Part shown: positions 27,382-35,845 of the stretch, in pieces | How positions within the stretch are numbered: the first letter of the stretch is position 1 | Layout: each line of letters opens with the position of its first letter | DNA from: Candidatus Peregrinibacteria bacterium GW2011_GWC2_39_14 | GTDB lineage: Bacteria; Patescibacteriota; Gracilibacteria; UBA1369; UBA12463 | Direction: 5' to 3' | Assembly (NCBI GenBank): GCA_000993595.1 | Contig: LBWJ01000012.1 | Coordinates: 16,327-80,326, forward strand | Length of the DNA: 64,000 nt | Notes under the pieces: model-generated | Told to the model about the DNA's origin: nothing | The model's input: only the letters and a program-made list of their open reading frames with translations | Databases searched by the model: none | Made by a program: the position numbers and the translations under genes

Positions 27382-27457
27382 TGGTGGGCCATGCAAGAAT
27401 CGAACTTGCGACCGTCTCCTTAAAAGGGAGCCGCTCTACCAACTGAGCTAATGACCC
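27382..27457 (-). tRNA. tRNA-Lys (TTT anticodon)
   Basis: Minus-strand cloverleaf: acceptor GGGTCAT / ATGGCCC with one T-G pair, D arm AGCTCAGTTGGTAGAGC, anticodon loop CTTTTAA giving TTT (Lys), T arm GCAAG-TTCGATT-CTTGC, encoded CCA (TGG at 27382-27384 on the plus strand). Confidence 0.93.
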
Positions 27458-27538
27458 AAATAAACTTTCCTTTCTCGTGCGTACCCTATTTTATTTGCTT
27501 AAGTCCAACTTGGCAAGCCAATTTATTAGTTTAGGTTT

Positions 27539-27558
27539 GACTAGGCAAATGACTAGTC
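27539..27558. promoter_or_regulatory. GACTAGTC boxes before the DNA-binding protein gene
   Basis: GACTAGGC (27539-27546) and the palindrome GACTAGTC (27551-27558) lie 15-35 bases before the ATG at 27573. Six or seven related octamers recur inside the gene. Confidence 0.4.
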
Positions 27559-27572
27559 GCTAAAATGAACTT

Positions 27573-28130
27573 ATGAAAAATGAAATGCAGAACTTTATTT
27601 CACTTCAGGAAGCCGCATCTTTAAGCAAAAAGGCTGAACAAACGATCAGACGTGCAATTAAGGCAAAAAAGATCGGCGTGAAGAGACAAAAAACTCCGCA
27701 AGGTTTTGTATACCTGGTTGATAAGGCGGATGTTACCAAATTGTATAACTGCGAAGAGAGTAATATAAAAGAGAAAAAAACTGTTTCGGCTAGTCAGACG
27801 ACCAGTCGCGAGACTAGTCAGTCGGATAGTCAAGAAAATATCGGTTTGAATAGTCAAAATAAAAAAACGACCAGTCAAAAAACTTCAAAAAAATCGACTA
27901 GTCAAAAGGGCACGGAGGTCATAGAAAAGAGCAATACCGAACTTTCCGTCGACTATACAGCTATGATGGAGTTTCAAAAACTTTTAACGGGCATAGTCGA
28001 ACAACACCAGCGAGAAAGAGAACATTCGGGAAGATTTATGAAAGAGCTTCAAGACAAAGTCATGTTTCTTGAACATCAAGTTATGCAACTTCAAGCTCCT
28101 AAGAAAAAATGGTTCCAAGTTTGGAAATAA
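27573..28130 (+). CDS. Putative DNA-binding protein with TSQ-rich linker and coiled-coil tail
   Basis: A 185-residue protein in three parts. Residues 1-60 look like a winged helix-turn-helix of the excisionase/MerR type (ISLQEAASLSKKAEQTIRRA, then VYLVDKADVTKLY). Residues about 70-120 are a Ser/Thr/Gln-rich linker made of four-residue repeats such as TSQS, DSQE and TSRE. Residues about 130-175 form a coiled coil, followed by a basic aromatic end, KKKWFQVWK. In DNA the linker is an in-phase 12-base repeat of GRCTAGTC-like octamers (27788, 27800, 27812, 27824, 27848). The family is not named; a DNA-binding role is inferred. Confidence 0.6.
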   Translation: MKNEMQNFISLQEAASLSKKAEQTIRRAIKAKKIGVKRQKTPQGFVYLVDKADVTKLYNCEESNIKEKKTVSASQTTSRETSQSDSQENIGLNSQNKKTTSQKTSKKSTSQKGTEVIEKSNTELSVDYTAMMEFQKLLTGIVEQHQREREHSGRFMKELQDKVMFLEHQVMQLQAPKKKWFQVWK

Positions 28131-28156
28131 ATTTGTATTTATTAATAATATAAAAT

Positions 28157-30871
28157 ATGACAAACACACAAGACACAACCTCAATGAAGGCTGCGAGCGT
28201 TTCGTCTACTAAAAATTTAACTAAACACGAGCACACTATGACAAACTCAAAAATGATCTACGCATTCGAAGAAGGAAATAAAGACATGAAAACTCTGCTT
28301 GGTGGAAAGGGTGCAAATTTGGCTGAAATGACAAATCTTGGCTTGCCTGTGCCACCCGGATTCACGATCACGACTGACATGTGCAACTATTATCTTGAAA
28401 ATAACTCCTTGCCTGAAACGTTTGATGCGATGTTAAATGAAAGAATTGCGGAGCTGGAAGCAAAGCTTGGCAAGAAATTTGGAGATATAAAAAATCCTTT
28501 ATTGGTTAGCGTTAGAAGTGGCGCCGCAATTTCTATGCCCGGCATGATGGATACGATTTTGAACCTTGGATTAAACGACGAAGCAGTCGAAGGATTGGCT
28601 TTAAAAACGCAAAATCCACGCTTTTCTTATGATTCGTATCGAAGATTTATACAAATGTTTTCTGATGTTGTCCTTGGAGTTGATCATGAACATTTTGAAG
28701 AAGAAATCGATAAAATTAAACGCGCAAAAGGCGTAAAACTGGATACGGAGCTTACTGCCGAAGATTTGAAAAATTTGATTGTCGAATATAAAAAAGTAAT
28801 AAAATCTCACATTGGAACCGACTTCCCACAAGAACCTTTAAAGCAAATGAAACTCGCGATTGAGGCTGTGTTTAAATCTTGGAACAATTCACGCGCGATT
28901 CATTATAGAAGAATTAACAGAGTTACGAATATAAAAGGTACGGCTGTGAATATTCAAGCAATGGTTTTTGGAAATATGGGCGACACAAGCGGCACGGGCG
29001 TTTGCTTCACAAGAAATCCTGCGACAGGTGAAAAGAAGTTCTATGGAGAATTCTTGATGAATGCGCAGGGCGAAGATGTTGTTGCGGGCATCAGGACGCC
29101 ACAATCAATCGATCAATTAGCTGAAGTTATGCCAAAAAGCTATGCACAACTTCTTGAAATTCAAGCAAAACTCGAAAAACATTATCGCGATATGCAGGAT
29201 ATGGAATTCACAATTGAAGATGGCAGACTCTTTATTTTGCAGACCAGAAACGGAAAGAGAACGGCTCAAGCTGCAATTCGAATTGCATCTGAAATGATTA
29301 AAGAAGGTGTTATTAGTGAAGATGAAGCGGTTATGCGAATTGATCCTTATATATTAGACAGCTTGCTTCACCCAACAATCGATCCAAAAGCAAAGAAAAA
29401 TGTTGTTGCAAAAGGTTTGCCTGCAAGTCCCGGCGCATGTACTGGAAAAGTCGTTTTTTCCGCAGATGATGCCGTCATTTGGACTAATAAAAAAGAAAAA
29501 GTTATTTTAGTTCGCAAAGAAACAACGCCTGAAGATATTCACGGAATGAATGTTGCGGAAGGAATTTTGACATCGATGGGTGGAATGACATCGCACGCGG
29601 CGCTCGTTTGCCGTGGCATGGGCAAGCCATGTGTTGCGGGCTGTAGCGCGATCTCTGTTGATAAAAATACAAAGACTGTAAAAATTGGTGATGTTGTTGT
29701 TAATGAAGGCGAAATCATTAGTCTTGATGGCGCAACCGGAAGTGTGATCCTTGGAGAAGTCGCAATGGTTAAAGCCGGTGTCAGCGGAGACTTTGGAATT
29801 ATTATGGGATTTGCGGATCGAGAAAGAAAATTACGCGTTAGAACAAATGTTGATACTCCTTTTGATGCAAAAGTTGCCATGGATTTTGGAGCTGAGGGAG
29901 TTGGACTTTGCCGCACAGAACACATGTTTTTTCAAGAAGGAAGAATTGATAATGTTCGCGAAATGATTATGTCAAAAAGTGAAGAGGGACGAAGAAAAGC
30001 ACTCGCAAAACTACTTCCTTATCAACGTGAAGATTTTGTTGGAATATTTGAAGTGATGACCGGATTGCCTGTTACCGTTCGCCTTCTTGATCCACCTCTT
30101 CATGAATTTTTACCTGAAAAAGAAGCAAAAATTCGAGAACTTTCTGAAAGAATGAATGTTAGCTTTGATGATTTGATGTCTGTTATTTCCAGCTTGCACG
30201 AAATAAACCCAATGCTTGGACACAGAGGATGTCGCTTGGGAATCACATATCCGGAGATCTATGAAATGCAGGCGCAAGCAATTATTGAAGCCGGAATTGA
30301 AGCGAGCAGAAAAGGCGCGGTCGTTAAAGTTGAAATTGAAATTCCTTTGGTCGCGAATTTGAATGAATTTAAAGCTATGAAAGAGCTTGTTCTTAATGTT
30401 ATTGCGAAATACAAAGATGCAATAACTTTTGATTATAAAATCGGTACAATGATCGAATTGCCACGCGCATGTTTGATTGCGGACAAATTGGCTGAGATTG
30501 CGGATTTCTTCTCATTCGGAACAAATGATCTCACGCAAACGACTTATGGAATCTCACGTGATGATGTTGGAAAATTTATGGGCGCATATATTGATAAAGG
30601 TATTTTTGAACGCGATCCTTCGGAATCTATTGATAAAGAAGGTGTTGGCGAACTTATGAAAATGGCTGTAAATAAAGCACGAAGCGTCAAACCTGGTATT
30701 GATATCGGAATATGCGGCGAACACGGCGGAGATCCGGATTCTGTTAAATTCTGTCATGAAATTGGATTGAATTATGTCAGTTGCTCACCTTATAGAGTGC
30801 CAATCGCAAGACTTTCCGCAGGACAGGCAAGCATAAAAGATAAGGGAGTGAAGGCGTCGAGCACGACGTAG
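28157..30871 (+). CDS. ppdK: Pyruvate, phosphate dikinase
   Basis: Interconverts PEP, AMP and PPi with pyruvate, ATP and Pi. The nucleotide-binding domain starts at LLGGKGANLAEMTNLGLPVP. The swivelling phosphohistidine domain has GGMTSHAALVCRGMGKPCVA (catalytic His near residue 480). The C-terminal PEP/pyruvate barrel includes GTNDLTQTTYGISRDD and GICGEHGGDP. The first 27 residues do not look like the family; an ATG at 28238 (MTNSKMIYAFEEGNKD) fits the usual start better, so the long start is uncertain. No pyruvate kinase is present here, so this enzyme may close glycolysis. Confidence 0.95.
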   Translation: MTNTQDTTSMKAASVSSTKNLTKHEHTMTNSKMIYAFEEGNKDMKTLLGGKGANLAEMTNLGLPVPPGFTITTDMCNYYLENNSLPETFDAMLNERIAELEAKLGKKFGDIKNPLLVSVRSGAAISMPGMMDTILNLGLNDEAVEGLALKTQNPRFSYDSYRRFIQMFSDVVLGVDHEHFEEEIDKIKRAKGVKLDTELTAEDLKNLIVEYKKVIKSHIGTDFPQEPLKQMKLAIEAVFKSWNNSRAIHYRRINRVTNIKGTAVNIQAMVFGNMGDTSGTGVCFTRNPATGEKKFYGEFLMNAQGEDVVAGIRTPQSIDQLAEVMPKSYAQLLEIQAKLEKHYRDMQDMEFTIEDGRLFILQTRNGKRTAQAAIRIASEMIKEGVISEDEAVMRIDPYILDSLLHPTIDPKAKKNVVAKGLPASPGACTGKVVFSADDAVIWTNKKEKVILVRKETTPEDIHGMNVAEGILTSMGGMTSHAALVCRGMGKPCVAGCSAISVDKNTKTVKIGDVVVNEGEIISLDGATGSVILGEVAMVKAGVSGDFGIIMGFADRERKLRVRTNVDTPFDAKVAMDFGAEGVGLCRTEHMFFQEGRIDNVREMIMSKSEEGRRKALAKLLPYQREDFVGIFEVMTGLPVTVRLLDPPLHEFLPEKEAKIRELSERMNVSFDDLMSVISSLHEINPMLGHRGCRLGITYPEIYEMQAQAIIEAGIEASRKGAVVKVEIEIPLVANLNEFKAMKELVLNVIAKYKDAITFDYKIGTMIELPRACLIADKLAEIADFFSFGTNDLTQTTYGISRDDVGKFMGAYIDKGIFERDPSESIDKEGVGELMKMAVNKARSVKPGIDIGICGEHGGDPDSVKFCHEIGLNYVSCSPYRVPIARLSAGQASIKDKGVKASSTT

Positions 30872-30873
30872 AA

Positions 30874-31731
30874 TTATTTTATCGTATCGCCCCAACCAAG
30901 CTTGTGCCTTAAAGTGGAATAGAAATTTGTGTCTCTTCTGCGAAGAAATGTGATTGATTCAGTTGTGCGTTTTACGACGATTCTGTCGCCGAATTGAATT
31001 TGAAATGAGTCTTGACCATCGACGGTTAAGCGAACTTCGGTTTGAAGTGGTTTTCTGCCTGAAAGTTCGATTTTTATTGTTCTTGTGTCCGGAATTATGA
31101 TTGGACGCATTGAAAGAGATGAAGACATCATTGGAGTGATAACGAAAGCTCTGAGCCTTGGGTGAATAATTGAGCCACCGGCTGAAAGACTGTGACCGGT
31201 TGAACCGGTTGTTGTGCCGACAATCACTCCATCGCCACGAAATTCCGACATTAATTTGTCGCCTACTTGAATGTTCAAATTTAAAAGCCTTGCAAATGGG
31301 CCTTGGTTTATTACCGCATCATTAAGTGCGTAGGATTTAAAAACACTACGAGTGCCACGAAAAATTTCAACTTTTAAGAGCCTTCTTCTGTCTCTTTTGC
31401 AATCCCCTTTTATAAAATTTTTGAGATCATTTTCTACGCCTTCAGGCGTTGTTTCAGCCAAAAAACCGACATTACCCATGTGGACACCAAGCATGTATGG
31501 TTTTCTTTTTAATCCGGCAATCGTACGTGCAACTTTTAAGACGGTTCCGTCGCCGCCAAGCGTCAAAATTAAGTCGCATTTTTCAAGAAATTTCTTGTCC
31601 GCAACTTCACTTGTATAAACAAGTTTGCACTTGCAAGATTCGAGCATTTTTTGCAGATTTTTTATAAAATCAGCACGTTCGATAAATTCTTTCTTTCCAA
31701 TTATTCCAATATTTTTAATTAGTCTGCTCAT
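30874..31731 (-). CDS. nadK: NAD kinase
   Basis: Phosphorylates NAD to NADP. The 285-residue protein shows the GGDGT motif at residues 59-63 (LILTLGGDGTVLKVART) and the second NAD-binding stretch GTTTGSTGHSLSAGGSIIHP. Its start overlaps the stop of the glycosyltransferase gene by four bases, so the two are translationally coupled. The 3' end meets ppdK, leaving only two bases between the stops. Confidence 0.94.
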   Translation of the reverse strand: MSRLIKNIGIIGKKEFIERADFIKNLQKMLESCKCKLVYTSEVADKKFLEKCDLILTLGGDGTVLKVARTIAGLKRKPYMLGVHMGNVGFLAETTPEGVENDLKNFIKGDCKRDRRRLLKVEIFRGTRSVFKSYALNDAVINQGPFARLLNLNIQVGDKLMSEFRGDGVIVGTTTGSTGHSLSAGGSIIHPRLRAFVITPMMSSSLSMRPIIIPDTRTIKIELSGRKPLQTEVRLTVDGQDSFQIQFGDRIVVKRTTESITFLRRRDTNFYSTLRHKLGWGDTIK

Positions 31732-32804
31732 GTGATTTTTTTGAATAATTTAATTAATTTTTGTGCGGACGATTTGTATGAAAATTTTCGCGATTGAATA
31801 TGCCCCTCTGCGACTAGTCTACGTTTTAAATCTTGATTAGTCAAAACAGATTTTATGGCTTCTGCAAGCTCGTGCACGTCGTTTGGATTTATGAGCAAAC
31901 CTGCAGAGCCAATGACTTCCGGCATTGAAGAAACGTTTGACGAAATAACGGGGCAATCGCACTGCATCGCTTCGAGCGGCGGGATTCCAAAACCTTCATA
32001 TAAAGATGGAAAAATAAATACTTCTGCGGAATTATAATACTGAATGAGATCTTTTTCGGTAGCGTATCCTTTGAAAATAATTCGCTCAGATTCGTGCTTT
32101 TTGAAACTCCAACCCTTGCCGCCAATTATGACTAGTCGAAGTGCTGGAAATGTTTTACTTATGAGGTTGAATGCGTCTATAAGTTTTTCAAAATTTTTGC
32201 GCGGCTCGAGCGTTCCGACACCAAGGATATATTTGAAATTTTCCAGATTTTTTTGTTCGGTCGGCGAAAGTTTTTTGAAATTTTCAGATGCGGCGCATGG
32301 GATTATTGTGATTTTTTCAGATAAATTTTTGATCTTTTTTGCAAAAAGTTTTATCAAATCCGATTCTGTGCTTTTTGAAATCGTGATAATGCTTGTGGCT
32401 TTTTTAAGCGCTTTTTTGAGAGTTAGCTTTTCAATTAAAACGGCTTTTCGATTGTGTTTTACAGGAAATAAAAATGCGACTAAATCGTGAACCGTAATAA
32501 TTGTTTTTAAATTTTTTGGCGCAAGTGCGGGAATTATAAAACTCGTTAAAGCTAAAAATAAATCTGGCTTTTCACACTTTAAATCGCGCAAAACCTTTAG
32601 ATGCCAGAATATGGATTTGCTTTTTATTAAGCGAAATTCGATGTTTTTGAAATTTGGGAAATCGGATGGGGTTGAATCGGTATATAAAATATATTGATTA
32701 TGTGCGTCTTGTTCGAAAACGTTTTTCATCAAATTATAAGCAAACCAACCTTTACCTGTTTTATCTTTCTTTGAAGCTTCGCGAAAGTCGACTGCAATTT
32801 TCAT
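31728..32804 (-). CDS. Glycosyltransferase family 4-like (GT-B fold)
   Basis: A 358-residue GT-B enzyme. The N-terminal domain begins KIAVDFREASKKDKTGKGWF. The C-terminal domain has ILGVGTLEPRKNFEKLIDAF and the donor-binding E-x7-E region in YEGFGIPPLEAMQCDCPV. Such enzymes move sugars to envelope glycans; the exact sugar and acceptor cannot be read from sequence. I chose ATG 32804, since the extra seven residues of the longer frame are not conserved-looking. It is coupled to nadK by an ATGA overlap. Confidence 0.85.
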   Translation of the reverse strand: MKIAVDFREASKKDKTGKGWFAYNLMKNVFEQDAHNQYILYTDSTPSDFPNFKNIEFRLIKSKSIFWHLKVLRDLKCEKPDLFLALTSFIIPALAPKNLKTIITVHDLVAFLFPVKHNRKAVLIEKLTLKKALKKATSIITISKSTESDLIKLFAKKIKNLSEKITIIPCAASENFKKLSPTEQKNLENFKYILGVGTLEPRKNFEKLIDAFNLISKTFPALRLVIIGGKGWSFKKHESERIIFKGYATEKDLIQYYNSAEVFIFPSLYEGFGIPPLEAMQCDCPVISSNVSSMPEVIGSAGLLINPNDVHELAEAIKSVLTNQDLKRRLVAEGHIQSRKFSYKSSAQKLIKLFKKIT

Positions 32805-32830
32805 GATGCAATTATAACAGAACAAGGTTA

Positions 32831-32840
32831 CCTCCGTCCC
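32831..32840 (-). repeat. GGGGACGGAGGCAATTTT-family fragment
   Basis: GGGACGGAGG on the minus strand, just upstream of the glycosyltransferase start. A partial copy. Confidence 0.4.
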
Positions 32841-32897
32841 TATCTTTACTTTAATTAGATTTACGGTATTATTTATTTGGATTTAATCAAAATTACT

Positions 32898-33533
32898 ATG
32901 CCTACAAAAAGATTATCTCAAATCATATCCGAGATGCCTTTTGAAAATAAACTTATCGCTCTTGGAGGGCTTATCACAGCCTTAAGCGTATTTTTGCCTT
33001 GGTATCAGGATATTGACGCGTTTAAAACCGGCGACAGGTTTTTTGGAATAACAGGTCCGCTTTATTTGATTGGAGTCATCATGCTTTTGCTTGGAACCGG
33101 GACTGTTTTGACCATGATTTCTCAAAAATGGAAAGATAAAGTCGCAAGACTTGGAATTGAATTGCCAATGGCACATATTATGGTTGCAGCGTTTGATCTA
33201 TTCTTGCTCGTTCTTGCGAATTCCGTTTATTTTCATGCAAAATTTGGCGTAAATATCATGCTGAAAGAATTTAGATTTGGAATGGTTGCGGCGTTTATCG
33301 GTGTTGGGTTTATGCTGATTGGTGGAATATTTGAAAGAAGAAAAACTGACATTAAATGGGATACAAAAGCCGAATCAAAACCATTGATTGATATTACGGA
33401 AACAAGACAACATACAAGTTTGAACAATAATGTTGCTGAAAATGTTGTTGAAGAAGAAAAAGTTGTTGACATTGAAACTGCAATGAAACAATCAGAGAAT
33501 GTCGATCAAGATTCAAGATACCCAAACATGTAA
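32898..33533 (+). CDS. Membrane protein of unknown function with acidic tail
   Basis: A 211-residue protein with about four membrane helices within residues 20-145 (IALGGLITALSVFLPW, PLYLIGVIMLLLGTGTVL, MAHIMVAAFDLFLLVLAN, FGMVAAFIGVGFMLIGGIF) and a polar, acidic C-terminal tail of about 60 residues on the inside. No family recognised. The chosen ATG follows a TATTAT -10 at about 32867 and a short A-rich leader; an upstream TTG at 32877 is less likely. Confidence 0.65.
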   Translation: MPTKRLSQIISEMPFENKLIALGGLITALSVFLPWYQDIDAFKTGDRFFGITGPLYLIGVIMLLLGTGTVLTMISQKWKDKVARLGIELPMAHIMVAAFDLFLLVLANSVYFHAKFGVNIMLKEFRFGMVAAFIGVGFMLIGGIFERRKTDIKWDTKAESKPLIDITETRQHTSLNNNVAENVVEEEKVVDIETAMKQSENVDQDSRYPNM

Positions 33534-33536
33534 AAC

Positions 33537-33600
33537 ACAAGGTTCGATTTACAATTTACATTCAATTTTTAAAATTCAATTATCAATAATCAAAATTTAG
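33537..33600. repeat. AT-rich dispersed element, copy 4
   Basis: Contains TTTACATTCAATTTT, shared with 19321-19380, and AATTATCAA words shared with copy 1. It fills the gap before the zinc-ribbon gene. Confidence 0.4.
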
Positions 33601-33601
33601 T

Positions 33602-33847
33602 ATGACGAGAGAGGAAGACAACTGGGGAGGGATAGTGTTTTACTGCAAAGATTGCGAGAAAATCGTACAAGCGGATCGTGCGTTTGGAAAAAAATATGTT
33701 TATAAATGTCGAATTTGCAAAACTAAAAATGTGGCTTTTGGAACGGAAAAAAGCATTGCCACATACTTTCACATAGAAGAGGAAGCGCCAAAGGTTGAAG
33801 TCGCAAAAGATTCAAAGCCGGTGCCGGTTGAAAATGCAGCAAAATAG
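33602..33847 (+). CDS. Small zinc-ribbon protein
   Basis: An 81-residue protein with two CxxC pairs (FYCKDCEKIV near residue 15 and YKCRICKTKN near residue 38), which form a zinc ribbon. The tail is acidic and Pro/Val-rich. Zinc ribbons of this size often bind nucleic acid or other proteins; nothing here gives the target. It begins directly after an AT-rich repeat, without a Shine-Dalgarno sequence. Confidence 0.7.
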   Translation: MTREEDNWGGIVFYCKDCEKIVQADRAFGKKYVYKCRICKTKNVAFGTEKSIATYFHIEEEAPKVEVAKDSKPVPVENAAK

Positions 33848-33937
33848 ACAAAATACAGTTTAGAATAATGTTAAGATCTGTTTAGAAAAATTTAATAAAC
33901 ACGTGCTAGAATTAGTGCACGTTTGTTTTGTTTGTCT

Positions 33938-33955
33938 TATTTATGCGCATAAATA
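33938..33955. promoter_or_regulatory. 18-base perfect palindrome upstream of recA
   Basis: TATTTATGCGCATAAATA is perfectly self-complementary and lies 19 bases before the recA -35. A looser inverted repeat (ACGTGC ... GCACGT, 33901-33922) is just upstream. Possible binding sites for dimeric regulators. Confidence 0.45.
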
Positions 33956-33973
33956 CGTACTTTGAAAATTCTA

Positions 33974-34003
33974 TTGACAGGTGAGTATACGCTCACCTAT
34001 ACT
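33974..34003 (+). promoter_or_regulatory. recA promoter with palindromic operator
   Basis: TTGACA (33974-33979), 18 bases, TATACT (33998-34003). The spacer is filled by the near-perfect palindrome GGTGAGTATACGCTCACC (33980-33997). The position, covering the space between -35 and -10 of recA, is that of a LexA/SOS box, although the sequence is not one of the well-known LexA sites. Confidence 0.65.
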
Positions 34004-34050
34004 TGGTCTACAAAATAAATATATAATTTTATCCTCTAAACAAATTCATT

Positions 34051-35130
34051 ATGGCGGAACCAAAACAACATTCACAAAGCGCTGCAGATGATGCGGCGGC
34101 AGAAATGTCCGGTGGAAAACAAAAAGCAATTGAACTCGCTCTCAGCCAGATCGAAAAAAACTTTGGCAAAGGCGCAATCATGCGCATGGGCGAAGGAAAA
34201 AGAATAGCAATTGAAACTATCAGCACCGGTTCAATGTCTCTTGATATTGCGCTTGGTGGCGGAATACCACGCGGACGCGTTATTGAAATTTTTGGACCTG
34301 AAAGCTCAGGAAAAACAACTTTATCATTACACGTTATCGCGGAAGCACAAAAACATGGCGGAACAGCGGCCTTTATTGACGCTGAACATGCGCTTGATCC
34401 TGTTTATGCGGAGAGAATCGGAGTTAAAGTTAAGGACTTGCTCGTTTCTCAGCCGGATAGCGGTGAACAAGCGCTTGAGATTACGGAAACATTGGTACGT
34501 TCAAACGCAGTTGATGTGATCGTGGTGGACTCTGTTGCAGCATTGGTGCCAAAAGCTGAAATTGAAGGTGATATGGGCGATGCACACATGGGTCTTCAAG
34601 CAAGACTCATGAGCCAAGCTTTACGCAAGCTCACGGCTGCAATCTCAAAGTCTAAAACTTCGGTTATCTTTATTAACCAAATAAGAATGAAGCTTGGAAT
34701 TTTATTTGGCAATCCGGAAACGACTCCGGGTGGAAATGCCTTGAAATTCTATTCTTCTGTCAGAATGGATATTCGAAATATTGGTAAAATTGACGCCGGA
34801 ACAGGCGATGCAAAGGAAATTTTGGGTATAAAAGTGCGCGTGAAAATCGTTAAAAATAAGGTCGCGCCACCTTTTAGAATGGCTGAATTCGACATTATGT
34901 ACAACAAAGGAATTAACTATTTTGGCGACATGCTTGATCTTGCTACAAAATATGAAATCACAAGACGTGCAGGTGCTATTTATAGCTATAAAGAACAAAA
35001 AATTGGACTTGGAAGAGATAATTCAATCGCGGCGCTTGCCGGAAATGCCAAGCTTTCCAAAGAAATAGAAAAGGAAATCCTGAAAATGGCTGATTCTATG
35101 AAGATTGGCGGCAAAACCGAAAACGTCTAG
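34051..35130 (+). CDS. recA: Recombinase A
   Basis: Central recombinase for strand exchange and SOS signalling. Walker A is GPESSGKTT at residues 82-90, with [16 protein letters not shown] and [17 protein letters not shown] as further RecA landmarks. The 359-residue length is normal. The first 20 residues are an Ala/Asp-rich extension. Leader RNA is about 40 bases without Shine-Dalgarno. Its stop overlaps the recX start by one base. Confidence 0.98.
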   Translation: MAEPKQHSQSAADDAAAEMSGGKQKAIELALSQIEKNFGKGAIMRMGEGKRIAIETISTGSMSLDIALGGGIPRGRVIEIFGPESSGKTTLSLHVIAEAQKHGGTAAFIDAEHALDPVYAERIGVKVKDLLVSQPDSGEQALEITETLVRSNAVDVIVVDSVAALVPKAEIEGDMGDAHMGLQARLMSQALRKLTAAISKSKTSVIFINQIRMKLGILFGNPETTPGGNALKFYSSVRMDIRNIGKIDAGTGDAKEILGIKVRVKIVKNKVAPPFRMAEFDIMYNKGINYFGDMLDLATKYEITRRAGAIYSYKEQKIGLGRDNSIAALAGNAKLSKEIEKEILKMADSMKIGGKTENV

Positions 35131-35831
35131 TGTCAACATTAAAAAAGATTTTCATGTTGAACTCCTATAAGAGATTTGGTAAAAAGGCTAAGCATTGTTC
35201 GGGGACTGTGAGTGAGGGGTCCCCGAACTTTTCTAAATATGGTGCGGGCGAGCCTGGCTCGGGCGAATTTGCAAAATGGCAATATGAAAAACTTATGGGA
35301 TATGCTTTGTTTTTACTTGGCATAAGGCGTTTAACTAGTCAGGAGATGGTTTTGCGCTTAAGAAAGCGACTAAAGAAGTACGGGCGTGCGGCGGGAAATG
35401 GCGAAAATATTGACGATGTGGCTGAAAATGCAAATGGCGCTGACGCGGAAGATTCGGCAAAAAAAACTGCGGTGGCAAATGAAACGGCTATAGAAAAAGT
35501 TATTGAGCGACTTAAGGAGCTGAAATATATAAATGATACGGAATATTTAAGTGACTTTGTTGAAAATCGGCTTAAATTAAAGCCAAAGGGAGTGCGTGGA
35601 ATGAAATTTGAGCTCATGAAAAAAGGCATAAAAAATGAAGATATTGATAAATATTTTTCTGAAAATGAGATTGATGAAACTGGAATCGCGCTTGATCTTG
35701 CGGAAAGAAAAATGAAAAGCTTGGCGCGCGTTCCAAAAGATAAACAAAAATCCCGATTAATAATGTTTTTGACTTCCAGGGGGTTTAAGGGGCAAACTGT
35801 ATATGACATAATTGACAAGCTTTTTAATTAA
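35130..35831 (+). CDS. recX: RecX-family regulator of RecA
   Basis: Binds and tunes RecA filaments. The three-helix RecX repeats are seen from about residue 52 (YALFLLGIRRLTSQEMVLRL), then YLSDFVENRLKLKPKGVRGM and SRLIMFLTSRGFKGQTVYDI. Between the first and second repeat is an Ala/Asp/Glu-rich insertion of about 30 residues. The N-terminus before residue 50 is not conserved and contains a perfect GTTCGGGGAC hairpin in frame (35197-35228). The start is GTG 35130, overlapping the recA TAG; ATG 35154 is an alternative. Directly coupled to recA. Confidence 0.88.
   Translation: MSTLKKIFMLNSYKRFGKKAKHCSGTVSEGSPNFSKYGAGEPGSGEFAKWQYEKLMGYALFLLGIRRLTSQEMVLRLRKRLKKYGRAAGNGENIDDVAENANGADAEDSAKKTAVANETAIEKVIERLKELKYINDTEYLSDFVENRLKLKPKGVRGMKFELMKKGIKNEDIDKYFSENEIDETGIALDLAERKMKSLARVPKDKQKSRLIMFLTSRGFKGQTVYDIIDKLFN
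35197..35228. repeat. REP-like perfect hairpin inside recX
   Basis: GTTCGGGGAC (35197-35206) and GTCCCCGAAC (35219-35228) form a perfect 10-bp stem with a 12-base loop. GGGGAC-bearing stems are the usual form of REP elements linked to REP-associated transposases. The insertion keeps the recX frame. Confidence 0.6.
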
Positions 35832-35845
35832 TTAACCAAAAAAAT

